This document shows positions 1-6,522 of a DNA stretch of 7,771 nt, piece by piece. The notes below the pieces were generated by a model. It searched no databases. It was given only the letters and a program-made list of their open reading frames with translations, and was not told the origin of the DNA. The first letter of the stretch is position 1; each line of letters begins with the position of its first letter. A program made the position numbers and the translations under genes. Source of the DNA: SLQH01 sp964612995 (GTDB taxonomy: Bacteria; Planctomycetota; UBA11346); the NCBI GenBank assembly GCA_964612995.1, contig CAZTGE010000174.1:1-7771 (forward strand), in the 5' to 3' direction.

Positions 1-20
1 GACAGCGAGGAAGCCGGGGT

Positions 21-51
21 GCGGCGAAGCCGCGAGGGGGCAGCGCCCCCT
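21..51. repeat. Tandem short hairpins downstream of glgA
   Basis: Two adjacent perfect inverted repeats are visible. GCGGC/GCCGC (21-25 with 29-33) has a GAA loop, and AGGGGGC/GCCCCCT (35-41 with 45-51) has an AGC loop. They lie about 46-76 nt beyond the glgA stop on the minus strand. They could form stable hairpins at the 3' end of the glgA transcript, but there is no T-tract on either side, so this is not a classical intrinsic terminator. A REP-like mRNA-stabilising or repetitive element is as likely. Confidence 0.5.
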
Positions 52-77
52 GTGAAGGAAGCCTCACGCCTCCGACC

Positions 78-89
78 GCGGTCGACCGC
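78..89. repeat. 12-bp perfect palindrome near glgA 3' end
   Basis: GCGGTCGACCGC is a perfect 12-bp palindrome 7 nt beyond the glgA stop codon. It could be an extra RNA hairpin at the end of the glgA transcript. It could also be chance in CG-rich sequence. No function can be assigned. Confidence 0.3.
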
Positions 90-96
90 GCGGTCT

Positions 97-1563
97 TCAG
101 GCGATCACCAGCGAGCGGTACAGCGCCCCATACTCCTCGCCGACATGGGTCCAGGAATGATCGGCGGCCATGGCGCGCTTGACCGCGGCCTTCCACTGTC
201 GGGGATAGTACCGGTACAGCCCCAGCGCCCGGTCGAGCACGCTGGAGAAATGCCCCAGATCCGTCGGGCCGAAAGTGAAACCGTTGCCGCGTTCGGGATC
301 GCAGACGTCGGCCACCGTGTCGGCCAGGCCGCCGGTGTGGCGCACCAGCGGCAGGGTGCCGTAGCGCAGCGAGTACATCTGATTCAGGCCACAGGGCTCG
401 AACAACGACGGCATGAGGAACAGATCGCAGCCGGCCTCGATGCGGTGGGCCAGACCTTCGTTGTAGCCGTGCCAGAAACACACCTGGCCCGGGTGCCGCC
501 CCTGGAGCATGCGCAAGGCCTGTTCATAGACGGGCTCGCCAGCACCGAGCACCACCAGGGCCATGCGGCCATCGAGGATGTAGGGGCCGACGCCTTCGAT
601 GATCAGCTCGATGCCCTTCTGCTGCACCAACCGGCTGACAGTGCCGACAAGACAGACATCGTCGGCGATCGGATCGAGGCCGAGCTCGGCGACCAGCGCC
701 TGACGACAGGCCGCTTTGCCCTTCATCCGTCCGCGCGAGTAGTGCGCCGGCAGGTGCGGATCGCTCGACGGGTTCCAGACCGATGCGTCGATCCCATTGG
801 CGATGCCGCTGAGCTTGTAGGCGTGGTGGCGCAGCACCGCCTCCATCCCGTGGCCGTATTCCGCGGTCTGGATCTCCTCGGCGTACCGGCGCGAGACCGT
901 GGTCACGCGATCGGCGAACACGATCCCCGCCTTCAGCGCGCTGATGCTGCCGTGATGCTCGACCTGCGCCGGATTGTAGAGCCAGGGGTCGAGGCCGAAC
1001 AGGCGCATGGTGTCGGAGGGGAAGATCCCCTGGTAGGCGACGTTGTGGATGGTGAACACGCAGCGGGTCGCCGGTAGCACGCGCGCGAAGCCCCGCTGCA
1101 GCAGCGCGGGCACGAAACCCGCCTGCCAATCGTGGGCGTGGACGATGTGCGGAATCCACTCCAGGAAGCGGGGCAGTGCCAACGCGGCCTTGCACAGCAC
1201 CGCGAAACGGCGGGCGTTGTCCTCGAACGCACTGCCCGGAGTCGGACCGTAGAGGCCCTCGCGGTCATAGAGCTCGTTGCAGGCGAGCAGGTAGCAGGTC
1301 ACGTGTCCGACGGTGACCCGGCCGATGCCGACGCGGTGGTCGATGCCGCCGGCCTCGATCACCAGCACGCCGTCGAGCCACTCCAGGCCGTGCTCCTCGG
1401 CCACGCGCAGGGCCTGGCGATAGCCGGGGATCACCACCCGGGCGTCGCAGTCGCTGCGCTTGAGCGCAGCGGGCAGCGCACCGACGACATCCGCCAGGCC
1501 GCCAGTCTTGCAGAAGGGCACCGCCTCGCCGGCGACATGGAGAACGCGCAGGGTTGCAGCCAT
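97..1563 (-). CDS. glgA: Glycogen synthase (ADP-glucose type), GlgA
   Basis: GlgA transfers glucose from ADP-glucose to the non-reducing end of alpha-1,4-glucan in glycogen synthesis, in the cytoplasm (GT5 family, GT-B fold). The 488 residues match the usual 470-500. Visible motifs in order: the N-terminal K-T-G-G-L-A-D-V loop at residues 19-26 (K19 is the ADP-glucose-binding lysine), HAHDWQ at 142-147, SRLVQQKG at 310-317, EPCGLNQ at 389-395 (E389 is the conserved glutamate) and HTGGLADTV at 409-417. The ATG at 1563 is chosen because the family begins with a short MxxLxVLHVA-type strand and this places it correctly. The upstream Shine-Dalgarno is poor, and a candidate promoter lies so close that the mRNA may be nearly leaderless. 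The gene is divergent from miaB and monocistronic in this window. No glgC or glgB is visible. It is intact, with a TGA stop. Confidence 0.97.
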   Translation of the reverse strand: MAATLRVLHVAGEAVPFCKTGGLADVVGALPAALKRSDCDARVVIPGYRQALRVAEEHGLEWLDGVLVIEAGGIDHRVGIGRVTVGHVTCYLLACNELYDREGLYGPTPGSAFEDNARRFAVLCKAALALPRFLEWIPHIVHAHDWQAGFVPALLQRGFARVLPATRCVFTIHNVAYQGIFPSDTMRLFGLDPWLYNPAQVEHHGSISALKAGIVFADRVTTVSRRYAEEIQTAEYGHGMEAVLRHHAYKLSGIANGIDASVWNPSSDPHLPAHYSRGRMKGKAACRQALVAELGLDPIADDVCLVGTVSRLVQQKGIELIIEGVGPYILDGRMALVVLGAGEPVYEQALRMLQGRHPGQVCFWHGYNEGLAHRIEAGCDLFLMPSLFEPCGLNQMYSLRYGTLPLVRHTGGLADTVADVCDPERGNGFTFGPTDLGHFSSVLDRALGLYRYYPRQWKAAVKRAMAADHSWTHVGEEYGALYRSLVIA

Positions 1564-1572
1564 AGGCCCGGC

Positions 1573-1600
1573 ATAATCGGCCGCGCAGCGTGATGTTCAA
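1573..1600 (-). promoter_or_regulatory. Candidate sigma70-like promoter of glgA
   Basis: Read on the minus strand, TTGAAC (1600-1595) and GATTAT (1578-1573) are separated by 16 nt. Each matches 4 of 6 bases of the sigma70 consensus. The predicted start site would fall within a few bases of the glgA ATG at 1563, giving a very short or absent 5' leader. This agrees with the lack of a clear ribosome binding site. It is a weak, sequence-only prediction. Confidence 0.3.
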
Positions 1601-1611
1601 GGACGGCCGCC

Positions 1612-1623
1612 TTGCGCGACCGG
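1612..1623. repeat. Left flanking direct repeat of element A
   Basis: TTGCGCGACCGG here is repeated exactly at 1759-1770, immediately outside the opposite end of element A. This is the arrangement expected of a target duplication. The identity continues for 11 more bases on the inside of this copy and the outside of the other, so a simple 12-bp target duplication is not the only explanation. Confidence 0.6.
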
Positions 1624-1758
1624 CACCGGGCCGCGCAAAGCTCGGGATGACGGGGTCACAACACGGGCCCATCGAATGATGGGCCCGTGTTGTGACCCCC
1701 TGTTTCCATGCCGAGCTGGTGCCCGGCGCTCCCAGGGGCCGGGCTTTGAGCGGCCCTG
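1624..1758. mobile_element. Palindromic MITE-like element A (135 bp)
   Basis: The ends are imperfect terminal inverted repeats. 1624-1645 and the reverse complement of 1739-1758 match at 18 of 20 aligned bases with one 2-nt gap, and the element begins CA and ends TG. The minus strand of 1707-1750 carries a 44-nt module shared with element B (6532-6573). The centre is a perfect 22-bp palindrome (1652-1699). There is no room for a transposase, so if mobile it is non-autonomous. It sits between glgA and miaB and separates their promoters. Confidence 0.65.
1652..1699. repeat. Perfect 22-bp inverted repeat, 4-nt loop
   Basis: Positions 1652-1673 are the exact reverse complement of 1678-1699, separated only by GAAT. 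The arms contain ACAACACGGGCCCATC. In RNA or single-stranded DNA this would be an extremely stable hairpin. It is the core of element A and has no sequence counterpart in element B, which has its own unrelated palindrome. No T-tract follows on either strand, so an ordinary terminator is not indicated. Confidence 0.95.
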
Positions 1759-1781
1759 TTGCGCGACCGGCACCGGGCCGC
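1759..1781. repeat. Right flanking direct repeat plus partial second end
   Basis: These 23 bp are identical to 1612-1634. The first 12 repeat the sequence flanking the left end of element A. The last 11 (CACCGGGCCGC) repeat the first bases of the left terminus of element A itself. This suggests a truncated second copy abutting the first, or insertion next to a pre-existing end. Confidence 0.7.
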
Positions 1782-1950
1782 TGAGCCTCCGGTCCCGGGC
1801 GCCCTCCGCCGGACCGATGCGCGGCGTCGAGATCGCAGGAACGCCAGGCGCCGGCGCGAGGCTTCGACATCCCTGCAGAGGCATCGCGCCGCGAGGACTT
1901 CTGATGGTGACTTGCCCGACGCGGCCCTAGGCTGCGCCCTCAGCGCGCCC

Positions 1951-1956
1951 GGAGAG
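1951..1956 (+). promoter_or_regulatory. Ribosome binding site of miaB
   Basis: GGAGAG lies 10 nt before the GTG at 1967. There is no in-frame ATG nearby, and the family N-terminus starts a few residues before the xTFGCQMN motif. The site therefore supports GTG 1967 as the start codon. Confidence 0.55.
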
Positions 1957-1966
1957 CTCCTTTGCC

Positions 1967-3280
1967 GTGAGAGACCGCACCGTCCACATCCAGACCTTCG
2001 GCTGCCAGATGAACCTGGCCGACAGCGAGGACGTACGCGGCCGGCTCGCTGCGCTGGGCTACCATGCGGTCGACGACCCGGAGCAGGCCGATCTGGTGTT
2101 GTACAACACCTGCAGCGTCCGCGACCACGCCGAGGCCCGGGTTCGCGGTCGACTCGACTACTGGAAGACCCATCGCCGGCCGGGGCAGCGGATCGGCGTG
2201 CTCGGCTGCATGGCCGAACGCCTGGCCGATGAGCTGACCCGCGCCTGTCCCCACCTCGCACTGGTGATCGGCGGCGACCAGTACCACCGCCTGGGCGAAG
2301 CGATCGCACGCCTCGAGCACGAACATCAGGTGGTCTGCACCGGTTTCGACGACGCGATGGCCGCCGGGCGCATGGCCCACCGCAGCGCGGGGATCAACGC
2401 CTGGATCCCGGTGATGCGTGGCTGCGACAACCACTGCACCTATTGCATCGTGCCGAGCGTGCGCGGCCCGGAACGCAGCCGCGATCCGGCTGCGATCGAA
2501 GCCGAGGCCCGCGCGGCCGTCGCCGCGGGCCACCCGCAGATCACCCTGCTCGGCCAGACGGTCGACGCCTACGGCCGGACCTGCTCCCCGCCGACCACGC
2601 TCGCTGCGCTCCTGCGCCGCCTGCACGACATCCCCGGCCTGCGGCGCCTGCGCTTCGTCACCAGCCACCCCAAGGACATCACCGACGAGTTGCTGCAGAC
2701 CGTCGCCGAGCTGCCGCGCGTGGCGCGACACCTGCACATCCCGGCCCAGAGCGGCTCCTCGCGCATCCTGCGGCGGATGGGGCGACGCTACACCCGCGAG
2801 GGCTATCTCGAGCTGGTCGAGCGGGCCCGGCGGATCGTTCCGGAGGTCGAGCTGCTGTCCGATTTCATCGTCGGCTTTCCGGGCGAGACTGACGAGGATC
2901 ACGCCGCGACCCGCTCCCTGATGGAACAGGTGGGCTTCGACGGCGCCTTCGTGTTCATGTACTCGCCCCGCCCGAAGACCGCGGCCGCGCGGATGCCCGA
3001 CGACGTGCCCCATGCGCTCAAGCGCGAGCGCTGCAACGAGCTCATCGACCTCCAGCTCGCGCAGCAGGAGACGCGCCACCACGCGCTGATCGGCTCGGTA
3101 CAGGAGATCCTGGTCGAAGGGCCGTCGAAGAACGACCCGCAGCGCCTCCAGGGTCGCACCGCCGGCAACCGGATGGCGATGTATCCCCACCCCGGCCACG
3201 ACCGGCACATCGGCGAGCTGGTCCGCGTGCGCATCGACCGGGCGACCAACCTGACCCTGTTCGGAGAACCGGTCGCCTGA
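1967..3280 (+). CDS. miaB: tRNA-2-methylthio-N6-dimethylallyladenosine synthase MiaB
   Basis: MiaB is a radical-SAM methylthiotransferase that converts i6A37 to ms2i6A37 in tRNAs reading UNN codons. It uses two [4Fe-4S] clusters and acts in the cytoplasm. The 437 residues fit the family. The UPF0004 N-terminal domain (about 5-120) carries the three auxiliary-cluster cysteines: C13 in TFGCQMN, C49 in NTCSVRD and C81 in LGCMAE. The radical-SAM CxxxCxxC is C153, C157 and C160, followed by IVPSVRGPERSR. LLGQTVDAYG is at 194-203, and HIPAQSGS and DFIVGFPGETDEDH follow. A TRAM RNA-binding domain closes the protein (about 373-435). TFGCQMN and NTCSVRD favour MiaB over RimO or MtaB. The start is GTG. 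It is the first gene of the miaB-aminotransferase-truD operon. Confidence 0.95.
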   Translation: MRDRTVHIQTFGCQMNLADSEDVRGRLAALGYHAVDDPEQADLVLYNTCSVRDHAEARVRGRLDYWKTHRRPGQRIGVLGCMAERLADELTRACPHLALVIGGDQYHRLGEAIARLEHEHQVVCTGFDDAMAAGRMAHRSAGINAWIPVMRGCDNHCTYCIVPSVRGPERSRDPAAIEAEARAAVAAGHPQITLLGQTVDAYGRTCSPPTTLAALLRRLHDIPGLRRLRFVTSHPKDITDELLQTVAELPRVARHLHIPAQSGSSRILRRMGRRYTREGYLELVERARRIVPEVELLSDFIVGFPGETDEDHAATRSLMEQVGFDGAFVFMYSPRPKTAAARMPDDVPHALKRERCNELIDLQLAQQETRHHALIGSVQEILVEGPSKNDPQRLQGRTAGNRMAMYPHPGHDRHIGELVRVRIDRATNLTLFGEPVA

Positions 3281-3310
3281 ACGCGGCCCCATCGCTGTGG
3301 AAGCGAGCCC

Positions 3311-4177
3311 ATGCCTACCGACCACGCGATCGTCAATGGCGAGCTCATGCCGCTCTGCGATGCCCGCATCAGCGTCCTCGACCTCGGCTTCATGCGCGGG
3401 CTCGCCGTGTTCGAGACCCTGCGCACCTATGGCGGCCTGCCCCACGCCCTCGGCGCCCACCTCGAACGCCTCGCGCGAAGCTGTGCGGGCATCGATATCG
3501 CCATGCCTTTCGCCGAGAGCGACCTGCGCGCCGAGCTCGAACGCGCCCACCGCGCGGTCGGCGCCCCCGAGCTGCGGCTCAACCTGTTCGCCACCCCGGG
3601 CACCCATCGCGAGGGCGTGTTCGGCGCCGACGGCCCGACCACGGTGATCATCGCCAAGGCGCTGAGCGAACCGCCGGCCGAACGCTACACCCACGGCGTC
3701 GCGGTGGTCACCTTCTCCGGTCAACGCTACGCGCCGCAGATCAAGACCACCACCTACATCACCGGCCGCCGCGGCATCGCTGCAGCCGCCCGTCGCGGCG
3801 CCGAGGAGGCGCTCTACGTCGACGAGCAGGGCCACGTCAGCGAAGGCGTGACCAGCAACGTGCTCGCGCTGTTCGACCGCACGGTGATCTCACCGGCGCA
3901 CAACGCCCTGCAGGGCATCACCCGCGAGCACATCAAGCACATCGTGGGCGAACTCGGCCTCGCCTGGCGCGACGGCGAGCTGACGCCGGCCGATCTCCAC
4001 CGCGCCGACGAGCTGTGGATCACCTCCTCGGTCCGCGAGCTGATGCCGGTGATCCGCGTCGACGACACGCCGATCGGCGACGGGCGGCCCGGCCCGCTGG
4101 CCCAGCGGATCCGCGAACGCTACCGCGCCGCCTGCCTGCGCGACGCGGCCGCCGACGCCGAACGGAGCGGCGGATGA
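3311..4177 (+). CDS. Class IV PLP-dependent aminotransferase (D-amino acid / branched-chain / ADC-lyase family)
   Basis: This is a fold-type IV PLP enzyme of 288 residues. The family includes branched-chain aminotransferase, D-amino acid aminotransferase and aminodeoxychorismate lyase. The N-terminus has VNGEL...DLGFMRGLAVFETLRTYGG (8-42), typical of the family. K145 in IKTTTY is the expected Schiff-base lysine. E178 in VSEGVTSNVL is the glutamate that contacts the PLP ring nitrogen. GITRE (202-206) and ELWITSSVRELMPV (234-247) complete the cofactor pocket. The FMRG...FETLRTYGG and WITSSVRELMPV patterns lean toward a D-amino acid or branched-chain type, but substrate cannot be fixed from sequence. 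T147 stands where many relatives have Asn after the lysine (KTxNY). It starts 30 bp after miaB, with GGAAG at 3299-3303 upstream of the ATG, and its stop overlaps the truD start. Confidence 0.88.
   Translation: MPTDHAIVNGELMPLCDARISVLDLGFMRGLAVFETLRTYGGLPHALGAHLERLARSCAGIDIAMPFAESDLRAELERAHRAVGAPELRLNLFATPGTHREGVFGADGPTTVIIAKALSEPPAERYTHGVAVVTFSGQRYAPQIKTTTYITGRRGIAAAARRGAEEALYVDEQGHVSEGVTSNVLALFDRTVISPAHNALQGITREHIKHIVGELGLAWRDGELTPADLHRADELWITSSVRELMPVIRVDDTPIGDGRPGPLAQRIRERYRAACLRDAAADAERSGG
4164..4167 (+). promoter_or_regulatory. Ribosome binding site fixing truD start
   Basis: GGAG lies 6 nt before the ATG at 4174. It selects this ATG over the 53-codon upstream extension that is open in the same frame inside the aminotransferase gene. 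The A-T-G-A overlap with the preceding stop indicates translational coupling. Confidence 0.65.
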
Positions 4178-5367
4178 AGCCGACGCGCGCCCCCTCCGTG
4201 ATCGGCCGTCTCAAACCCGGCAGCACGCACTTCCATGTCGAGGAGCTGCCCGCCTACAGCCCCTGCGGCGAGGGCGAGCACCTCTACGTGCAGCTGGAGA
4301 AACGCGGCCACAACACCCAGCATGTCGCCGACGCGCTCGCCCGCGCCTGCGGCGTGAGCCCGCGCGCCGTCGGCTACGCCGGGCGCAAGGACCGCCACGC
4401 GGTGACCAGCCAGTGGTTCAGCGTCCACTTCGGCGACCCGGCCGGGCTCGAGCACCTCGACCTGCCCGACTGCACCGTGCTCGCTCTCTCACGTCACCGC
4501 AACAAACTCAAACCCGGCCATCTGCGCGGCAACCGCTTCGCGCTCGCGCTCGAACTGGACGACCCGCAGGCGCTGCGCGACGGGCTCGAGCGCCTGACGC
4601 GCTCGGGCGTGCCCAACACCTTCGGTCCGCAACGCTTCGGTCATGCCGGGGCCAATCTCGCCGTGGCCCGGGCGCTGGGCGCGGGCGATCCCGCCACCGC
4701 CATCGCCCACGCCCTGGCGCCACGCGGCGACTGGCACCCCCGTGACGGCCTCGCGCCGCTCGCGTCCCGTCGCCTGCGCGGAGCCCACCTCCGCATCGCC
4801 ACCCAGCTGCGCAAACGCCCCGAAGACCCCGGCTCCGCCTGGCGCGCGGGCGGAGCCGGCTTCCACCGGCTGATCGTCAGCGCGGCCCAGAGCGCGGTGT
4901 TCAACGCCGTGTACGCGGCACGTGCCGCGGACGGCCTGTTGCACACCCCGCAGCCCGGCGACATCGCCCGCACCCGCGACGGCGGGTTCTTCCACTGCCC
5001 ATCAGACGAGCTGGACGCGCTCGCCCGCCGCGCTGGCGCGCTCGAGATCCTGCTCACCGGCCCGATGCCCGGCCATCACCGCTTCCAGCCGGAATCGCCC
5101 ATGCGCGAACGCGAGGCGCAGTGGGCTGCGGCGAGCGGGATCGATCCGGCCTGGTTCGACAAGGGCGCTCCGCTGGCGGCACCGGGCGAACGCCGGCCGC
5201 TGGTCAACGTGTTCCTCGAACCACCACGGTGGGACGACAGCTGGCTGCGCTTCGCCCTCGCCCCGGGCGCCTACGCCACCACCGTGCTCACGGCGCTGGA
5301 GGTCGCGCTGCCGGAGCGTCGGGATCGGCCGGAGGCGAAGGATCGACCGGCGGCGGCTGACCGATGA
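4174..5367 (+). CDS. truD: tRNA pseudouridine(13) synthase TruD
   Basis: TruD isomerises U13 of tRNA(Glu) and related tRNAs to pseudouridine. The signature GYAGRKDRHAVTSQWF begins at residue 67, and D73 is the catalytic aspartate (D80 in E. coli TruD, within GxKD). VPNTFGPQRFGHAGANL (146-162) is the second family hallmark, and R340-R341-P closes the catalytic domain region. The 397 residues exceed the 349 of E. coli TruD. The last ~20 residues (RRDRPEAKDRPAAADR) are charged, low in complexity and probably a tail. The start overlaps the aminotransferase stop (ATGA). The next 53 codons upstream in frame are not part of the family and lie inside the aminotransferase gene. The 3' end overlaps the convergent gene at 5288-5974 by 80 bp. 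Confidence 0.93.
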   Translation: MKPTRAPSVIGRLKPGSTHFHVEELPAYSPCGEGEHLYVQLEKRGHNTQHVADALARACGVSPRAVGYAGRKDRHAVTSQWFSVHFGDPAGLEHLDLPDCTVLALSRHRNKLKPGHLRGNRFALALELDDPQALRDGLERLTRSGVPNTFGPQRFGHAGANLAVARALGAGDPATAIAHALAPRGDWHPRDGLAPLASRRLRGAHLRIATQLRKRPEDPGSAWRAGGAGFHRLIVSAAQSAVFNAVYAARAADGLLHTPQPGDIARTRDGGFFHCPSDELDALARRAGALEILLTGPMPGHHRFQPESPMREREAQWAAASGIDPAWFDKGAPLAAPGERRPLVNVFLEPPRWDDSWLRFALAPGAYATTVLTALEVALPERRDRPEAKDRPAAADR

Positions 5368-5974
5368 GGTGCTCGCGCATCAGCGCGTGCTCCCGCTGCC
5401 AATAGGCCTGCTTCCACGCCGCACGCTGCTCGTCGCTCATCGGCCCGAACCGGATGGCATGGAAGGCCAGGTCGAAGGCGAGCTCGTCGGCGAAGTGGCG
5501 TGGCTCTCCGAGATGGACATCGACCACCACGCGCCCGTCCTTGATCAGCAACCAGTAGTGTTCGGCCACCCCATCGCGCTGCGCCGCGGCGCCGAGCTCC
5601 TCCGGGCCGAGCGGGCCGACGATCAGCCGGCGGAACAGGGTCTGGGTGCTCAGCCGCCGCGGCGACTCGTCGTCGACAGCCTCGAGCTCGGCGTGCCAGC
5701 GGTGGTCGCGCAGGCGCAGATCGACGTGGCGCCGGGTGCCGCCCACCGGCAACGGTCCGAGCCGGTAGCTGTCCGCGCCCACCTGCTGCACCGCCGCGCC
5801 CGCCCCGCGCAGCGGATCGGGCGACCAGCGTTCGGACACCGTCGGCAGGGGTCGCGCCAGCTCGCGGGGCGTCTCGGACGGACCGGCCGCTTCCGGAGCG
5901 GCGTCGGCCTCCGCGGCCTGGAGCACGGTGAAACCGCAGCAGAGCAGCAGCACGAAGCGCAGATACCGGCTCAT
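5288..5974 (-). CDS. Secreted protein of unknown function
   Basis: I do not recognise this 228-residue protein. Residues 1-24 look like a Sec signal peptide: R3/R6, a hydrophobic run FVLLLCCGFTVL, then LQAAEADA as likely cleavage region. This predicts a periplasmic or exported protein. The mature part has an acidic, Pro/Ala-rich linker (25-60) and a mixed alpha/beta region (about 65-200) containing WLLIKDGRVVVDVHLGEPRHF. A proline-rich tail (207-228) follows, most of it encoded where the gene overlaps truD antiparallel. The ATG at 5974 is well supported: GGAG is at 5986-5983, 8 nt upstream, and it overlaps the MreD-like gene's TGA as ATGA. The longer open frame to 6298 lies entirely within the MreD-like gene and lacks that support. 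It is co-transcribed with, and probably functionally tied to, the MreD-like gene. Confidence 0.75.
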   Translation of the reverse strand: MSRYLRFVLLLCCGFTVLQAAEADAAPEAAGPSETPRELARPLPTVSERWSPDPLRGAGAAVQQVGADSYRLGPLPVGGTRRHVDLRLRDHRWHAELEAVDDESPRRLSTQTLFRRLIVGPLGPEELGAAAQRDGVAEHYWLLIKDGRVVVDVHLGEPRHFADELAFDLAFHAIRFGPMSDEQRAAWKQAYWQREHALMREHLIGQPPPVDPSPPADPDAPAARPPAP

Positions 5975-6450
5975 CGCGCCGGCTCCAACAGGGTCGTCGA
6001 CCGCGACCCACGACGCCGGCGCTGGACCAGGGCGGCCCAGGCCCCGGCCACCGCCCCCGTGCCGATGGCCCCGGCGACCAACGATCGCGGAACCGAGGTC
6101 AACGCGCGGGCCAGGAGCATGTCGATCACGACCACCGCCACATGCGCCACCACACCGGCGGCCACCATCCCGCCGATGCGCCAGCCGCGCAAGCGCTCGA
6201 GCCAGCGCAGACCGGCGGCCACGATCACCAGGTAGGCCACGGCATGAAACCATTGCGTCCCCGGTGCAGCCACGTCGCGGGCCAGGCCGATGACCCACGC
6301 TGCCGGCAAGGCACGGCGGTCATCCCAGGCCAACACGGCCCAGGCGAGCAAGGCCAGACTCAGATCCGGCGGGGCGCGCAACAGCGCCAACGGGCCATGC
6401 TGGAGCCAGGCGGCCACGGTGGCCAGAAACAGCAGACCGACCCAGCGCAT
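5971..6450 (-). CDS. MreD-like integral membrane protein
   Basis: This 159-residue protein is dominated by hydrophobic segments, at roughly residues 3-18, 28-42, 48-62, 67-82, 94-115 and 123-142, with an Arg-rich cytoplasmic C-terminus (QRRRRGSR). PPDLSLALLAWAVLAWDDRR near 27-46, then GLARDV (55-60) and WFHAVAYLV (67-75), follow the MreD pattern: PDL in helix 2, GLxxD after helix 3, then HA before helix 4. MreD is the inner-membrane partner of MreC/MreB in cell-wall elongation. No mreB or mreC is in view, so the name is tentative, and another small polytopic family is possible. The start at 6450 has no clear Shine-Dalgarno. The stop is coupled (ATGA) to the secreted-protein gene downstream. 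Confidence 0.6.
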   Translation of the reverse strand: MRWVGLLFLATVAAWLQHGPLALLRAPPDLSLALLAWAVLAWDDRRALPAAWVIGLARDVAAPGTQWFHAVAYLVIVAAGLRWLERLRGWRIGGMVAAGVVAHVAVVVIDMLLARALTSVPRSLVAGAIGTGAVAGAWAALVQRRRRGSRSTTLLEPAR

Positions 6451-6514
6451 GCATCGACGCTAGGGCCCTGGGGCCGGCGATCAACGCACACGCGCATCGC
6501 CCGCCACGGACCGC

Positions 6515-6522
6515 CCGAGCCC
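6515..6522. repeat. Left 8-bp flanking duplication of element B
   Basis: CCGAGCCC directly abuts the left terminal inverted repeat and recurs exactly at 6688-6695, abutting the right one. This is the signature of a target-site duplication. One more base (C) can be added to each copy, but on the right that base lies inside the terminal repeat. Confidence 0.7.

Larger units (their letters stand above)
1564..1966. other. Divergent glgA/miaB intergenic region
   Basis: This 403-bp gap lies between two divergent genes, so it must hold both promoters. It contains the glgA-proximal promoter candidate (1573-1600), the palindromic element A with its flanking direct repeats (1612-1781), and about 185 bp of unassigned GC-rich sequence. 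The miaB ribosome binding site is at 1951-1956. Open frames across it are short and look like GC-rich noise. Confidence 0.8.

Noticed and set aside
19..1077. Long plus-strand open frame (352 codons) opposite glgA
   Set aside because: It is antisense to a fully recognisable glycogen synthase. The translation has no family motifs and has the Ala/Arg/Gly-rich look of a high-GC shadow frame.
1612..1781. CRISPR or other regular repeat array
   Set aside because: There are only two direct repeat copies, separated by a palindromic element with terminal inverted repeats. There is no repeat-spacer periodicity.
1940..3835. 631-codon minus-strand open frame opposite miaB and the aminotransferase
   Set aside because: It spans two well-identified genes on the other strand and shows no recognisable domain. 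Lack of stops is expected in such GC-rich DNA.
4015..4173. 53-codon N-terminal extension of truD
   Set aside because: It lies inside the aminotransferase gene in another frame and does not resemble TruD. The ATG at 4174 has GGAG 6 nt upstream and couples to the preceding stop.
4922..6235. 437-codon plus-strand frame across the truD 3' end and the minus-strand pair
   Set aside because: It starts inside truD in another frame and runs antisense to two coupled genes with good start signals. The translation is Arg/Pro-rich with no domain.
5975..6298. 108-codon N-terminal extension of the secreted-protein gene
   Set aside because: It overlaps the MreD-like gene in another frame. The signal peptide and ribosome binding site place the start at 5974.
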